From NCBI RefSeq assembly GCF_009832745.1, contig NZ_VRMJ01000014.1, forward strand, positions 310,001-374,000: a stretch of 64,000 nt of DNA, in the 5' to 3' direction. The stretch comes from Polaribacter septentrionalilitoris. GTDB lineage: Bacteria > Bacteroidota > Bacteroidia > Flavobacteriales > Flavobacteriaceae. The position numbers and the translations under genes were made by a program. The notes beneath the pieces were generated by a model that saw only the letters and a list, made by a program, of their open reading frames with translations, did not search any database and had not been told where the DNA came from. Positions within the stretch are counted from its first letter, which is position 1. Every line of letters begins with the position of its first letter. Positions 1 to 8,214 of the stretch are shown piece by piece.

Positions 1-1
1 T

Positions 2-295
2 ATTGGAGTTATGGGAACGTTTATTACAGGAAGCACTACAGTATCGAATATTATTTTTGGATCAGTTCAATTTAACACAGCAGAAAATTTAAGTTTATCA
101 AAAGAGCTCATATTGGCAATGCAACTTAATGGCGCTAGCTTAGGGAACGCAATTTGCTTATTTAATATTATTGCTGCTGCAGCTGTAGCAGGTGTTACTC
201 AATATACTAAAATATTAGGTAAAAATATTATTCCTGTTCTACTAGCAACATTTATTACCTCTATTATTGGGATGATAATTCTACAATTAATTTAA
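2..295 (+). CDS. L-lactate permease family protein, C-terminal part (5' truncated by window edge)
   Basis: The reading frame is open from base 2, so this is the tail of a gene that begins before the window. The visible 97 residues start with IGVMGTFITGSTTVSN, which resembles the conserved glycine/serine-rich segment near the end of LctP-type lactate/glycolate permeases (usual form GAFIAGSNTVSN), followed by the AGxxxGNxxxxxNxxAA-like stretch GASLGNAICLFNIIAAAAVA and a final hydrophobic helix. The family is an inner-membrane proton symporter for lactate or related hydroxy acids. The ATG at base 11 is internal and not the start. A strong hairpin terminator follows 12 bases after the stop. Family call is fairly sure, the substrate is not. 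Confidence 0.75.
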   Translation: MGVMGTFITGSTTVSNIIFGSVQFNTAENLSLSKELILAMQLNGASLGNAICLFNIIAAAAVAGVTQYTKILGKNIIPVLLATFITSIIGMIILQLI

Positions 296-305
296 AACAA
301 CTCAT

Positions 306-338
306 AAAAAAACACCACTTGAAAAGTGGTGTTTTTAA
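306..338. terminator. Bidirectional intrinsic terminator
   Basis: A 13-bp perfect stem (aaaaacaccactt, 308-320) with loop gaa and matching arm at 324-336 lies between two convergent genes. A- and T-runs at both sides let it serve the permease on the plus strand and glyA on the minus strand. Confidence 0.85.
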
Positions 339-359
339 GAACTTATAATTTTTATAAAG

Positions 360-1634
360 TTACATTACAAACAATCTACGAGAACTCATCATTTCTGATA
401 CTCTTTCTCCTATTTCATGCAATGCTTCATCATTATCTGCATTTTGTAATGCTTCATCTATAAAGTCTACAACTTGCTTCATGTCTTCTTCTTTTAGACC
501 ACGAGTTGTAATCGCTGCTGTACCAACACGAATTCCTGAAGTAACAAATGGCGATTTATCATCAAACGGAACCATATTTTTATTTACTGTAATATCTGCC
601 TTACCTAAAGCAATTTCAGCATCTTTACCAGAAATATCTTTATTTCTAAGGTCAATTAACATACAATGATTATCTGTCCCTCCAGAGATTAAATTATATC
701 CCTTAGCAACAAATTCTTTAGCCATTGCAGCTGCATTTTCTTTCACTTGAATTTGATATTCTAAAAACTCATCCGTCAACGCTTCACCAAAAGCAATTGC
801 TTTAGCTGCAATAACGTGTTCTAATGGTCCACCTTGATTACCAGGAAAAACCGCAGAATTTAATAAGGTAGACATTTTTTTAGGTTTACCTGATTTTAAG
901 GTTTCTCCAAACGGATTTTCAAAATCTTTCCCAATCATAATCATTCCTCCTCTTGGGCCACGTAGTGTTTTATGAGTAGTTGTTGTTACGATATGACAAT
1001 GAGGTAAAGGATCGTTTAAAATACCTTTTGCAATTAAACCTGCAGGATGAGAAATATCTGCCATTAAAATTGCACCAACGCTATCTGCAATGACTCTAAA
1101 ACGTTCAAAATCGATATCTCTAGAATATGCTGATGCACCAGCAATGATTAATTGAGGTTTTTCTGCAGTAGCAATTTCTTGAATTTTATCGTAATTTAAA
1201 ACACCTGTTTCTTTTTCTACTCCATAAAAAACAGGATTGTATAATTTTCCAGAAAAGTTTACTGGAGAACCATGTGTTAAATGTCCACCATGAGATAAAT
1301 CGAAACCTAAGATTTTATCTCCTGGTTTTAAACACGCTGCAAAAACAGCTGTGTTTGCTTGAGAACCAGAATGAGGCTGTACATTAACATATTCTGCACC
1401 AAATAATTCTTTGGCTCTATCTATTGCAATCTGCTCTACAATATCAACAATTTCACAACCTCCATAATATCTCTTCCCAGGATATCCTTCAGCATATTTA
1501 TTGGTTAAAATAGAACCTTGTGCTCTCATTACTTGATCACTTACAAAATTCTCAGAAGCGATTAATTCTAAGCCATTTAACTGTCTTTCGTTTTCTTCTT
1601 GAATTAAATCAAAAATTTGATTGTCTAATTGCAT
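360..1634 (-). CDS. glyA: Serine hydroxymethyltransferase
   Basis: Cytosolic PLP enzyme that interconverts serine plus tetrahydrofolate with glycine plus 5,10-methylene-tetrahydrofolate, the main entry of one-carbon units. From the start chosen here it is 424 residues, normal for the family. Visible hallmarks are LIASENF (24-30), the substrate-binding YPGKRYYGG segment (~51-59), HSGSQAN (~88-94), and the PLP-lysine motif [14 protein letters not shown] with Lys222. The open frame extends 19 codons further to a TTG at 1691, but that TTG lies in the -33 position of a good promoter (TTG, 23-bp spacer, TATTTTTG at 1658-1665), so translation most likely begins at ATG 1634 ([11 protein letters not shown]). 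It is divergent from fahA and ends at a shared terminator. Confidence 0.95.
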   Translation of the reverse strand: MQLDNQIFDLIQEENERQLNGLELIASENFVSDQVMRAQGSILTNKYAEGYPGKRYYGGCEIVDIVEQIAIDRAKELFGAEYVNVQPHSGSQANTAVFAACLKPGDKILGFDLSHGGHLTHGSPVNFSGKLYNPVFYGVEKETGVLNYDKIQEIATAEKPQLIIAGASAYSRDIDFERFRVIADSVGAILMADISHPAGLIAKGILNDPLPHCHIVTTTTHKTLRGPRGGMIMIGKDFENPFGETLKSGKPKKMSTLLNSAVFPGNQGGPLEHVIAAKAIAFGEALTDEFLEYQIQVKENAAAMAKEFVAKGYNLISGGTDNHCMLIDLRNKDISGKDAEIALGKADITVNKNMVPFDDKSPFVTSGIRVGTAAITTRGLKEEDMKQVVDFIDEALQNADNDEALHEIGERVSEMMSSRRLFVM

Positions 1635-1657
1635 TATTATTATTTTTATAGAAGCAT

Positions 1658-1691
1658 CAAAAATAACAAAAAACGTATTCGTAAAAAACAA
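1658..1691 (-). promoter_or_regulatory. Putative glyA promoter (Bacteroidota type)
   Basis: On the minus strand TTG (1691-1689) and TATTTTTG (1665-1658) match the Bacteroidota -33/-7 consensus TTG...TAnnTTTG with a 23-bp spacer. Transcription would begin near 1651, giving a leader of about 17 bases before ATG 1634. Confidence 0.5.
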
Positions 1692-1801
1692 GTTTTAGTG
1701 ATATTTTATAATTTTTAACGATTATTATATTTTTACGAATAAAGTACTGTTAAAAATAAATTTTTCATTGATATTTTATTTTAAAATGAAAAAAAAATAT
1801 G

Positions 1802-1809
1802 TAGGTTTG
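1802..1809 (+). promoter_or_regulatory. Putative -7 element upstream of fahA
   Basis: TAGGTTTG is an exact TAnnTTTG match 21 bases before the fahA ATG. I see no good TTG at the -33 distance, so this rests on the -7 element alone. Confidence 0.3.
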
Positions 1810-1830
1810 AGGAAAATAAAATGAAACAAA

Positions 1831-3108
1831 ATGATCATAACAGCAAATAATCCTAATCGTAAATCTTGGTTAAAAGTTGATAAAAATTCAGATTTTCCAA
1901 TTCAGAATATTCCTTTCGGGGTTTTTATCACAAGGGATGACATTATCACTATTGGTAGTAGAATTGGTGATTATGCCATAGATTTAGGTGCCTTTCATCA
2001 ACTAGGTTATTTTGATGGAATTCCGTTAACAGATGATATGTTTCTACAAGATAATCTAAATGATTTTATTGCAGATGGCCGTAAAACTTGGCGTTTGGTA
2101 AGAAATAGAATTGCTGAAGTTTTTGATGTAACTAATGGTAGTTTACGCGATAACGCGGATCACAAAGACAAAATTATTTTTAGAATGGATGAAGTAGAAA
2201 TGTTATTGCCTGTTGCTGTAGGTGATTATACAGACTTCTATGCAAGTAAAGAGCACGCAACCAATGTTGGTTCTTTATTTAGAGATCCAGAAAATGCTTT
2301 ATTACCAAATTGGTTGCACATTCCTATTGGTTATCATGGAAGAAGTTCTTCAATCATACCTTCTGGAACTCCAGTAAGAAGACCTTTTGGACAAACAAAA
2401 CCGGCAGAAGGAAGTGATAGACCAAATTTTGGGCCTAGTCAATTGTTAGATTTTGAACTAGAAATGGCTTTTATTACAACAGATGCTAACGTTTTAGGTG
2501 ATAGAATTCCTATTGAAGAAACAGAAGAATATATTTTTGGTTTAGTACAATTTAACGATTGGTCAGCAAGAGATATTCAAGCTTGGGAATATGTGCCCTT
2601 AGGCCCTTTCTTAGGAAAAAGTTTTGCTTCTACTATTTCTCCTTGGATCGTTACTTTAGATGCCTTAGAACCTTTTAGAGTTGATAACCCAAAACAAGTG
2701 CACAAACCTATGCCTTATTTAACACAAAAAGGGAAAGGAAGTTATGATATTAATTTACAAGTAGCTATTCAACCAGAAAACGCCGAAGAAACTGTTGTTT
2801 CCAATTCTAACTTTAAATATATGTATTGGACCATGGCGCAACAATTGGCACATCATACTGTAAATGGTTGTCCTGTAGAGGCTGGAGATATGATGGGTTC
2901 TGGAACCATTTCTGGACCTACAAAAGATAGTTTTGGTTCTATGCTAGAATTGACTTGGAGAGGACAAAATCCAATACAATTAAAAGACGGAACAGAACGT
3001 AAATTTATTAATGATTATGATACCGTAATTATGCGTGCACATTGTAAAAATGATAAAGTACGTATTGGTTTTGGAGAATGTGTTGGTAAAGTATTGCCTG
3101 CTAAATAA
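1831..3108 (+). CDS. fahA: Fumarylacetoacetase
   Basis: Hydrolyses 4-fumarylacetoacetate to fumarate and acetoacetate, the last step of tyrosine/homogentisate breakdown, in the cytosol. At 425 residues it matches eukaryote-type FAH rather than the short FAH-domain enzymes. The N-terminal SH3-like domain (~1-120) starts MIITANNPNRKSW and holds PFGVF, and the catalytic FAH domain (~125-425) contains IPIGYHGRSSS, DFELEMAFIT with metal-binding acidic residues, NDWSARDIQAWEYVPLGPFLGKSF in two parts, and GDMMGSGTISGP. The ATG at 1831 is chosen because family members start this way. An ATG at 1821 in another frame opens only a 9-codon ORF overlapping the start. Other tyrosine-degradation genes are not adjacent. 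A terminator follows at 3156. Confidence 0.95.
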   Translation: MIITANNPNRKSWLKVDKNSDFPIQNIPFGVFITRDDIITIGSRIGDYAIDLGAFHQLGYFDGIPLTDDMFLQDNLNDFIADGRKTWRLVRNRIAEVFDVTNGSLRDNADHKDKIIFRMDEVEMLLPVAVGDYTDFYASKEHATNVGSLFRDPENALLPNWLHIPIGYHGRSSSIIPSGTPVRRPFGQTKPAEGSDRPNFGPSQLLDFELEMAFITTDANVLGDRIPIEETEEYIFGLVQFNDWSARDIQAWEYVPLGPFLGKSFASTISPWIVTLDALEPFRVDNPKQVHKPMPYLTQKGKGSYDINLQVAIQPENAEETVVSNSNFKYMYWTMAQQLAHHTVNGCPVEAGDMMGSGTISGPTKDSFGSMLELTWRGQNPIQLKDGTERKFINDYDTVIMRAHCKNDKVRIGFGECVGKVLPAK

Positions 3109-3153
3109 TTACTTCTCTTTTCTTATTTTATACAATAAAATAACTTAATTCAT

Positions 3154-3184
3154 ACAAAAGCCTAATCTGATGATTAGGCTTTTG
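3154..3184 (+). terminator. Intrinsic terminator after fahA
   Basis: Perfect 12-bp stem aaaagcctaatc (3156-3167), loop tgat, matching arm ending in a short T-run at 3183. Confidence 0.8.
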
Positions 3185-3271
3185 AGTTAATCGTGTTTAT
3201 AGGATTTGACTTTCTGATAAAAAAGTTCGAACTTAGCTTAAATTAGAAACCGATAACATGGTTATAAATAT

Positions 3272-3293
3272 CATCTAGTGTTAAATCTAGATG
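3272..3293. repeat. Short inverted repeat upstream of the lipoprotein gene
   Basis: catctag (3272-3278) and ctagatg (3287-3293) form a perfect 7-bp dyad with an 8-base spacer, 64 bases before the next ATG. The geometry would suit an operator, but no regulator is identified and chance occurrence in AT-rich DNA is possible. Confidence 0.25.
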
Positions 3294-3356
3294 CATACTA
3301 AATGTGTTTTACGTTTTTGAGAGAAAAGTTGAATTAAAGATAAAATTCAAAAACCC

Positions 3357-4025
3357 ATGAAAAATATTATTACTGCTATTGCTTTTATAGGATTGTTGGT
3401 TTCTTGCACATCATCAAATAAAACTAAAACAGAATCAAATGAAACTTCTTCAATAGAAAGTATTTCTAATGCTAAAGAGGTACTTTTTAAACCTATTAAT
3501 ACTGATGAAGCGTTAGTTGCAACTGCATTATTGGCTGCACCAGAGGAAAGTAGAGAAAGTTGTACAGTTATTGGATATAATATGGCTGGTGAATTTGTGA
3601 CGTTTAAAAAGGGAAATAATGAATTCATTGTTCTGGTCGATAATCCTATTCAAGATGGATTTAATGCTGCTTGTTATCACAAAGATCTTGAACCTTTTAT
3701 GGCAAGAGGAAGAGCCTTAAAAGCAGAAGGAAAAAATAGACAAGAAATTTTTGATATTCGCGAAGCAGAAATGAAATCGGGTAAACTAAAAATAGCAACT
3801 GGATCAACATTGCATATTTATTATGGAGCAAAATCAATGTATAACCATGAAACTTCAAAAGTTGAGGGAGCTCAACTACGTTATGTAGTATATATGCCAT
3901 GGGCAACAGCTGCTTCTACAGGTTTACCTGAAACTCCAATTGCCTCAAACCACCCTTGGATTATGAATCCTGGAACTCATAGGGCACACATCATGATTTC
4001 TCCTTTATCACAAGATATAGATTAA
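3357..4025 (+). CDS. Conserved lipoprotein of unknown function
   Basis: A 222-residue protein with a lipoprotein signal peptide: a hydrophobic stretch after MKN and a lipobox LLVSC with Cys17, so it should be anchored in the envelope. A serine/threonine-rich linker follows (~18-40). The body contains ESCTVIGY, NPIQDGFNAACYHKDLEPFM (~92-111, two halves around a Cys-Tyr-His) and a conserved-looking C-terminal end with NPGTHRAHIMI. I have an impression of similar proteins in other phyla with this AACYHK...EPFMARGR and PGT.RAHIMI pattern, but no function is known to me. Cys, His and Asp in these motifs could be ligands or catalytic, which is inference. The gene stands alone between terminators. 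Confidence 0.8.
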   Translation: MKNIITAIAFIGLLVSCTSSNKTKTESNETSSIESISNAKEVLFKPINTDEALVATALLAAPEESRESCTVIGYNMAGEFVTFKKGNNEFIVLVDNPIQDGFNAACYHKDLEPFMARGRALKAEGKNRQEIFDIREAEMKSGKLKIATGSTLHIYYGAKSMYNHETSKVEGAQLRYVVYMPWATAASTGLPETPIASNHPWIMNPGTHRAHIMISPLSQDID

Positions 4026-4174
4026 TTTTTTTTTGTGTTGAAAACTAAACAAGCACAAATAGAAAACAAAATAAGGTGTTTAAATAATTATTTACTTTGT
4101 TTTTAATTGTAAAAAAGAACTTAATATTAGGCATTTTTAATTGCAAATTTGCTTAGACTAACACGTTAGCTAAA

Positions 4175-4212
4175 TCAAAAAATCTCTTTTCAATGAAGAA
4201 AAGAGATTTTAA
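4175..4212. terminator. Bidirectional intrinsic terminator
   Basis: Stem aaaatctctttt (4179-4190) with an 8-base loop and matching arm at 4199-4210, between convergent genes, with A and T flanks on both strands. The preceding 4026-4174 shows nothing else. Confidence 0.75.
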
Positions 4213-4233
4213 TTTAAGAAACTATTTTATAAT

Positions 4234-4512
4234 TTAATCTTCATCTTCAAGATCATTTGCATCAAAATCGTTATTATCATCAAAAAACTCTTCATCCTCA
4301 GCATATTCTTCCATCGCATTTTCTAATTTCGTGCTAATTTTCACCAAATAGTTAGTGTCTTTAGTTTTTACTTCTACCGCTTTTATGGTCTCTCCTTTTC
4401 CATTTTTAAATGAGATAATATCTTCATAATCATAACCATCAGGGTATTTTTCAATCAAAAGATCTAAAATATCTTTGGTTAATTTTGCGTACTCTACAAT
4501 TACTCTTTTCAT
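4234..4512 (-). CDS. Small acidic protein of unknown function
   Basis: A 92-residue cytosolic protein. The N-terminal half (MKRVIVEYAKLTKDILDLL, then YPDGYDYEDIISFKNGKGE and an EVKTKD...YLVKIS stretch) looks like a small alpha/beta domain, and residues ~66-92 are almost all Asp, Glu and Asn (FFDDNNDFDANDLEDED). Flavobacterial relatives are often labelled 'DNA primase' in databases, but there is no primase motif here and I do not accept that name. It lies downstream of the polyamine operon on the same strand, separated by 101 bases holding a degenerate palindromic repeat, so cotranscription is uncertain. Confidence 0.75.
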   Translation of the reverse strand: MKRVIVEYAKLTKDILDLLIEKYPDGYDYEDIISFKNGKGETIKAVEVKTKDTNYLVKISTKLENAMEEYAEDEEFFDDNNDFDANDLEDED

Positions 4513-4530
4513 TTTTTATAATTTGAATAT

Positions 4531-4609
4531 CATATTGAGCGCAATCGATAGGTCTTTTTTTTATGAAAACTCTAATTTAAAAGTTCTTGATTTCGCTCAA
4601 ATTGACAAG
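4531..4609. repeat. REP-like palindromic repeat, degenerate copy
   Basis: tattgagcgcaatcga (4533-4548) is inversely repeated by ttgatttcgctcaa (4587-4600), about 12 of 14 positions pairing, followed by attgaca. The same TTGAGCGCAGTCGA-type arms recur at 14829-14878 and one arm is inside hisA. These resemble the dispersed short palindromes common between flavobacterial genes. Confidence 0.5.
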
Positions 4610-4613
4610 TGTA

Positions 4614-5594
4614 TTACATTTCTAAAAGATAAGCAAAAATTAATGGAGCAACAATAGTAGCATCGCTCTCAATGATAAACTTTGGCGTATCAATATCTAA
4701 TTTTCCCCAAGTTATTTTTTCGTTAGGTACTGCACCAGAATACGAACCATAACTAGTGGTAGAGTCGGAAATCTGACAGAAATAACTCCAAAATGGCGTG
4801 TCTGTTTTTTCCATATCTTGGTATAACATGGGCACAACACAAATAGGGAAATCTCCAGCAATGCCACCTCCTATTTGAAAGAAACCAATTCCTCCTGAAC
4901 TTTCTGGATTAGCATTTTCTGTATACCAATCTGCTAAAAATGTCATGTATTCTATTCCAGATTTCATAGTAGCTGCTTGTAGTTCTCCTTTTAATACATA
5001 AGATGCAAAAATGTTTCCCATAGTAGAATCTTCCCAACCAGGACAAATAATAGGAAGGTTTTTTTCTGCGGCTGCGTACATCCATGAATCTTTGATATCA
5101 ATTTCATAATATTGCTCTAAAACACCAGAAAGTAATAATTTGTACATGTATTCGTGTGGTAAATATCGTTCTCCATTCGCTTCTGCTTCTTTCCATATTT
5201 TTACAATATGTTCTTGTATTCTTCGAAAAGCCTCTTCTTCTGGAATACAAGTATCTGTAACTCTATTTAAGCCTTTTTCTAATAAACCCCACTCATCTTG
5301 AGGTGTTAAATCTCTATAATTTGGTACGCGCTTGTAATGAGAATGAGCTACTAAATTCATGACATCTTCCTCTAAATTGGCTCCTGTACACGAAATAATT
5401 TGTACTTTATCTTTACGAATCATTTCTGCAAAAATTTTCCCTAGCTCTGCAGTACTCATCGCTCCTGCTAATGAAACTAACATTTTGTTTCCTTTATTCA
5501 ATTGTTCTTCATATCCTTTTGCAGCATCTACTAAAGCTGCTGCATTAAAGTGTAAAAAGTATTTTTCTATAAAATTTGTAATTGGTTTATTCAT
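4614..5594 (-). CDS. Deoxyhypusine synthase-like protein (possible polyamine aminobutyltransferase)
   Basis: A 326-residue member of the deoxyhypusine synthase family. In eukaryotes and archaea these enzymes move the aminobutyl group of spermidine to a lysine of eIF5A using NAD. The key lysine segment, AVSWGK in the human enzyme, appears here as NEKITWGK with Lys298. NAD-site stretches SLAGAMSTAELG (~41-52), SCTGANLEEDV (~68-78) and GGGIAGDFPIC are also present. Bacteria lack eIF5A, so the acceptor must differ: a small amine (homospermidine-type product) is the simplest idea, supported by its place as the last gene of a speA-speB operon. The 127-base gap to the previous gene contains a repeat element. 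Family is sure, reaction is inference. Confidence 0.85.
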   Translation of the reverse strand: MNKPITNFIEKYFLHFNAAALVDAAKGYEEQLNKGNKMLVSLAGAMSTAELGKIFAEMIRKDKVQIISCTGANLEEDVMNLVAHSHYKRVPNYRDLTPQDEWGLLEKGLNRVTDTCIPEEEAFRRIQEHIVKIWKEAEANGERYLPHEYMYKLLLSGVLEQYYEIDIKDSWMYAAAEKNLPIICPGWEDSTMGNIFASYVLKGELQAATMKSGIEYMTFLADWYTENANPESSGGIGFFQIGGGIAGDFPICVVPMLYQDMEKTDTPFWSYFCQISDSTTSYGSYSGAVPNEKITWGKLDIDTPKFIIESDATIVAPLIFAYLLEM

Positions 5595-5625
5595 TTTTTA
5601 ATTTTTTAAGTAAAATCTTTAAAAC

Positions 5626-5671
5626 GTTCTCGAAACATCCTAATTAGCATAGAGACACTCGAACTAATAGT
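5626..5671. repeat. Dispersed repeat, copy 1 (GTTCTCGA...ACTCGAACT type)
   Basis: gttctcga (5626-5633) and actcgaact (5657-5665) bracket a 23-base variable centre. The same bracketed pattern, better preserved, occurs between hisH and hisA at 41687-41732. Here it sits in the intercistronic gap of the polyamine operon. Confidence 0.45.
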
Positions 5672-5721
5672 TTTTTATCAGTATTCATTTTATAAATTTT
5701 AGATTCTACTAATTATTTTTA

Positions 5722-7245
5722 TTAAAGTTTTCGAACTTCAAAAATATCTGTTCTTCTGTCTTTTAAATTACGTACACTCCCAAATTGGTTCAAGTCTTTT
5801 AACAAATCTAAATCCACATCAGCAATTAAAATCATTTCTGTATTTGTGGTTGCTTCTGCTTTGATTCCGTTTGCGGGAAAAGAAAAATCACAAGGTGTAA
5901 ATACCATAGACTGTGCATATTGAATATCCATATTATTTACTTTAGGTAAATTCCCTACACTTCCTGCTATAGCCACGTAACACTCGTTTTCTATTGCCCT
6001 TGCTTGTGCACAATGTCTTACTCTAGAATAGCCATTTTGGGTATCTGTTAAAAACGGAATAAATAAGATATCCATACATTCATCAGCCAAAATTCTACTC
6101 AGTTCTGGAAACTCAGCATCATAACAAATCAATACACCTATTTTTCCACAATCTGTATCAAACGTTTTTAATTGATGACCACCTTGCATTCCCCAAACTT
6201 TAGCTTCATCTGGAGTAACATGTAGTTTTTCATAACGATCTGTTGTGCCATCTCTTTTACAGATATAACCAACATTATATAATAAACCATCTTTTATTTC
6301 TGGTACGCTTCCAGTAATAATATTGATGTTATATGTAATTGCCAACTCAGAAAATTTCTGAACAATAACTGGTGTATATGCTGCCAATTCACGAATTGCT
6401 TGAGATTCTGGTAAATGGTTATGTTCTGCCATTAAAGGCGCATTAAAAAACTCTGGAAACAGAGCAAAATCAGCTCTATAAGCAGACACAGCATCTACAA
6501 AATATTCTGCCTGCTGCATTAATTCTGCCAAATCTTTATACAAACGCATTTGCCATTGAATTAATCCTAAACGAACAACACTCTTTTTTGTAACCGCCTT
6601 TTTAGTTTCTTTTTTATAATAAACATTGTCCCATTCTAATAAAACAGCATAATCATTTGAGTCTGTATCGCCTTCTAAATATCCTTTGATTACTTTAGAA
6701 GGATGAAAATCGTTAGAGATTTGAAAGTTTAATACTGGGTCATAAATTTCTTTACGTTTTACTTTCTCTAAATATTCTTTAGGCGTTATTTTATCAGCAT
6801 ATTTGTTAAAATTAGGAATTCTGCCACCAAAAGCAATTCCTCTTAAATTGAGCTTTTCACACAATTCTTTTCTGTAATCATACAACCTACGTCCTAATCG
6901 TAAACCTCGATATTCTGGTTTTATAAAAACTTCTATACCATATAAAACATCACCTTTATCAGAATGTGTATTAAACGAATAATTACCGGTAATTTCTTGG
7001 TAGGTGTGGTGATCATCAAACTTATCATAATCTACTCGCAAAGAAAAAGCACAACCCGCCAATTTATCGTTAATTTTAATAACAACTTGTCCTTCTGGAA
7101 ATTTATCAATTAAAGATTGTATTTGAGCCTCATTCCAATACATGTTCTCCATATTAGAATACACTTCTATCATTGCCGCTTTTAGTTGTTGATAGTCGTT
7201 AATGGTCAAATACTGTAATTCTATATTTTCTATGTTTTTAATCAT
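5722..7245 (-). CDS. Bifunctional GNAT N-acetyltransferase / carbon-nitrogen hydrolase
   Basis: A 507-residue fusion. Residues ~8-205 are a GNAT domain with the beta4-alpha3 segment EVFIKPEYRGLRLGRRLYD (~105-123) that binds acetyl-CoA (the loop RGLRLG is a slight variant of R-x-x-G-x-G/A). Residues ~222-507 are a nitrilase-superfamily amidase with the full catalytic triad: Glu265 in LFPEFF, Lys340 in YEKLHVTPDE and Cys374 in LICYDAEFPE. Nitrilase relatives include N-carbamoylputrescine amidase and N-acyl amidases. The 9-base gap after speB and the polyamine context suggest acetylation and/or amide hydrolysis of a polyamine or precursor, but with agmatinase present the carbamoylputrescine route is not needed. 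This fusion is a known architecture in Bacteroidota, and its substrate is not known to me. Confidence 0.88.
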   Translation of the reverse strand: MIKNIENIELQYLTINDYQQLKAAMIEVYSNMENMYWNEAQIQSLIDKFPEGQVVIKINDKLAGCAFSLRVDYDKFDDHHTYQEITGNYSFNTHSDKGDVLYGIEVFIKPEYRGLRLGRRLYDYRKELCEKLNLRGIAFGGRIPNFNKYADKITPKEYLEKVKRKEIYDPVLNFQISNDFHPSKVIKGYLEGDTDSNDYAVLLEWDNVYYKKETKKAVTKKSVVRLGLIQWQMRLYKDLAELMQQAEYFVDAVSAYRADFALFPEFFNAPLMAEHNHLPESQAIRELAAYTPVIVQKFSELAITYNINIITGSVPEIKDGLLYNVGYICKRDGTTDRYEKLHVTPDEAKVWGMQGGHQLKTFDTDCGKIGVLICYDAEFPELSRILADECMDILFIPFLTDTQNGYSRVRHCAQARAIENECYVAIAGSVGNLPKVNNMDIQYAQSMVFTPCDFSFPANGIKAEATTNTEMILIADVDLDLLKDLNQFGSVRNLKDRRTDIFEVRKL

Positions 7246-7254
7246 TATATTTGA

Positions 7255-8190
7255 TTAATAATTGTCATCATTGTCTTTAAATTTCGAAAACTTAGTAAAG
7301 GTTTCTTCATTTTCTCCAATATCATAATCATCATCATTTTCTAAAAATTTATAGCTTAGCATTTTATAGAATATTTTTGCAGCTAAAAAATCTGATGATT
7401 TATCATTTTCAATCGGGCATAATTCTACCATATCAAAACCAACAACATTTTTTTCATCAAACACACGTTTTAAAAATTCTAAAGTTTCGTAATAAAACAA
7501 ACCACCTGGTTCTGGCGTTCCAGTACTAGGGAAAATAGATGGATCTAATGCATCTAAATCGAAAGTAATAAAGACGTTGGTACTTAATTGATCGATAACA
7601 TCATCCATCCAATCTTCGTTTAAAGCCATATCATGAGCAAAGAAAACCTTGTCTAAATTCATTTCTCTTTTCTCTGAAATGTCCATGCTTCTAATTCCAA
7701 CTTGCACTAAGTTTGTAGATTGATTTGCTTCAAAAACTGCACAAGCATGATTGCATTTAGACCCTTCGTATTCTTTTCTTAAATCAGCATGAGCATCTAT
7801 ATGCAACACTGTTAAGTCGTTAAAACATTCGTTAAAAGCTCTAATTGTTCCAATAGAAACAGAATGTTCTCCACCAAAAACAGTTACAAATTTATTTCTG
7901 TTGATGTACTTTTTAGTTTCTTGATGAACAGCGTCTATCATAGCTTCTGGAGAACTATTTTCGGTAACAGGCTCTGTTAAAAAAACACCCTGTTTATAGA
8001 CTTCAGAATCTGTTTCTATATCATACAATTCCATATTCTCAGAGGCGTCTAAAAAAGCTTTAGGTCCTTTGTCTGCTCCTTTTTGCCATGTACTTGTTCC
8101 GTCATAAGGAACAGGGATAATTACAATTTTTGATGTGGACAGGTTTCCAAACTCCTGTGGAATTCCTGCATATGTTTTTAATGTATTCAT
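7255..8190 (-). CDS. speB: Agmatinase (ureohydrolase family)
   Basis: Hydrolyses agmatine to putrescine and urea, the second step after arginine decarboxylase. The 311-residue cytosolic protein shows all binuclear manganese ligands of the arginase/agmatinase fold: His109 in GGEHSVSIG, Asp132, His134 and Asp136 in HIDAHAD, and Asp211 and Asp213 in TFDLDALDPS. The agmatinase rather than arginase role is supported by the directly upstream arginine decarboxylase gene, 24 bases away, and the GNAT-nitrilase gene 9 bases downstream on the same strand. Formiminoglutamase or guanidinase activity cannot be excluded by sequence alone. The C-terminal tail (~285-311) is unusually acidic, rich in Asp, Glu and Asn. 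Confidence 0.9.
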   Translation of the reverse strand: MNTLKTYAGIPQEFGNLSTSKIVIIPVPYDGTSTWQKGADKGPKAFLDASENMELYDIETDSEVYKQGVFLTEPVTENSSPEAMIDAVHQETKKYINRNKFVTVFGGEHSVSIGTIRAFNECFNDLTVLHIDAHADLRKEYEGSKCNHACAVFEANQSTNLVQVGIRSMDISEKREMNLDKVFFAHDMALNEDWMDDVIDQLSTNVFITFDLDALDPSIFPSTGTPEPGGLFYYETLEFLKRVFDEKNVVGFDMVELCPIENDKSSDFLAAKIFYKMLSYKFLENDDDYDIGENEETFTKFSKFKDNDDNY

Positions 8191-8214
8191 TTTATATTTT
8201 ATTTCTAAAAGAGT

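Noticed and set aside
1635-1691. Longer N terminus of glyA from TTG 1691
   Set aside because: The extra 19 residues are not SHMT-like and overlap a good promoter.
1821-1850. Nine-codon ORF overlapping the fahA start as a regulatory leader
   Set aside because: Overlap of a few codons in an AT-rich 5' region is expected by chance and no supporting structure was seen.
3697-3906. Open frame on the opposite strand of the lipoprotein gene
   Set aside because: Shadow frame without promoter, in the antisense of a well-supported gene; similar antisense frames over glyA, clpB, hisF, hisH and others were also dropped.
4234-4512. Small acidic protein often labelled DNA primase in related genomes
   Set aside because: No zinc finger, TOPRIM or primase motif is present in the 92 residues; the label is probably a propagated error.
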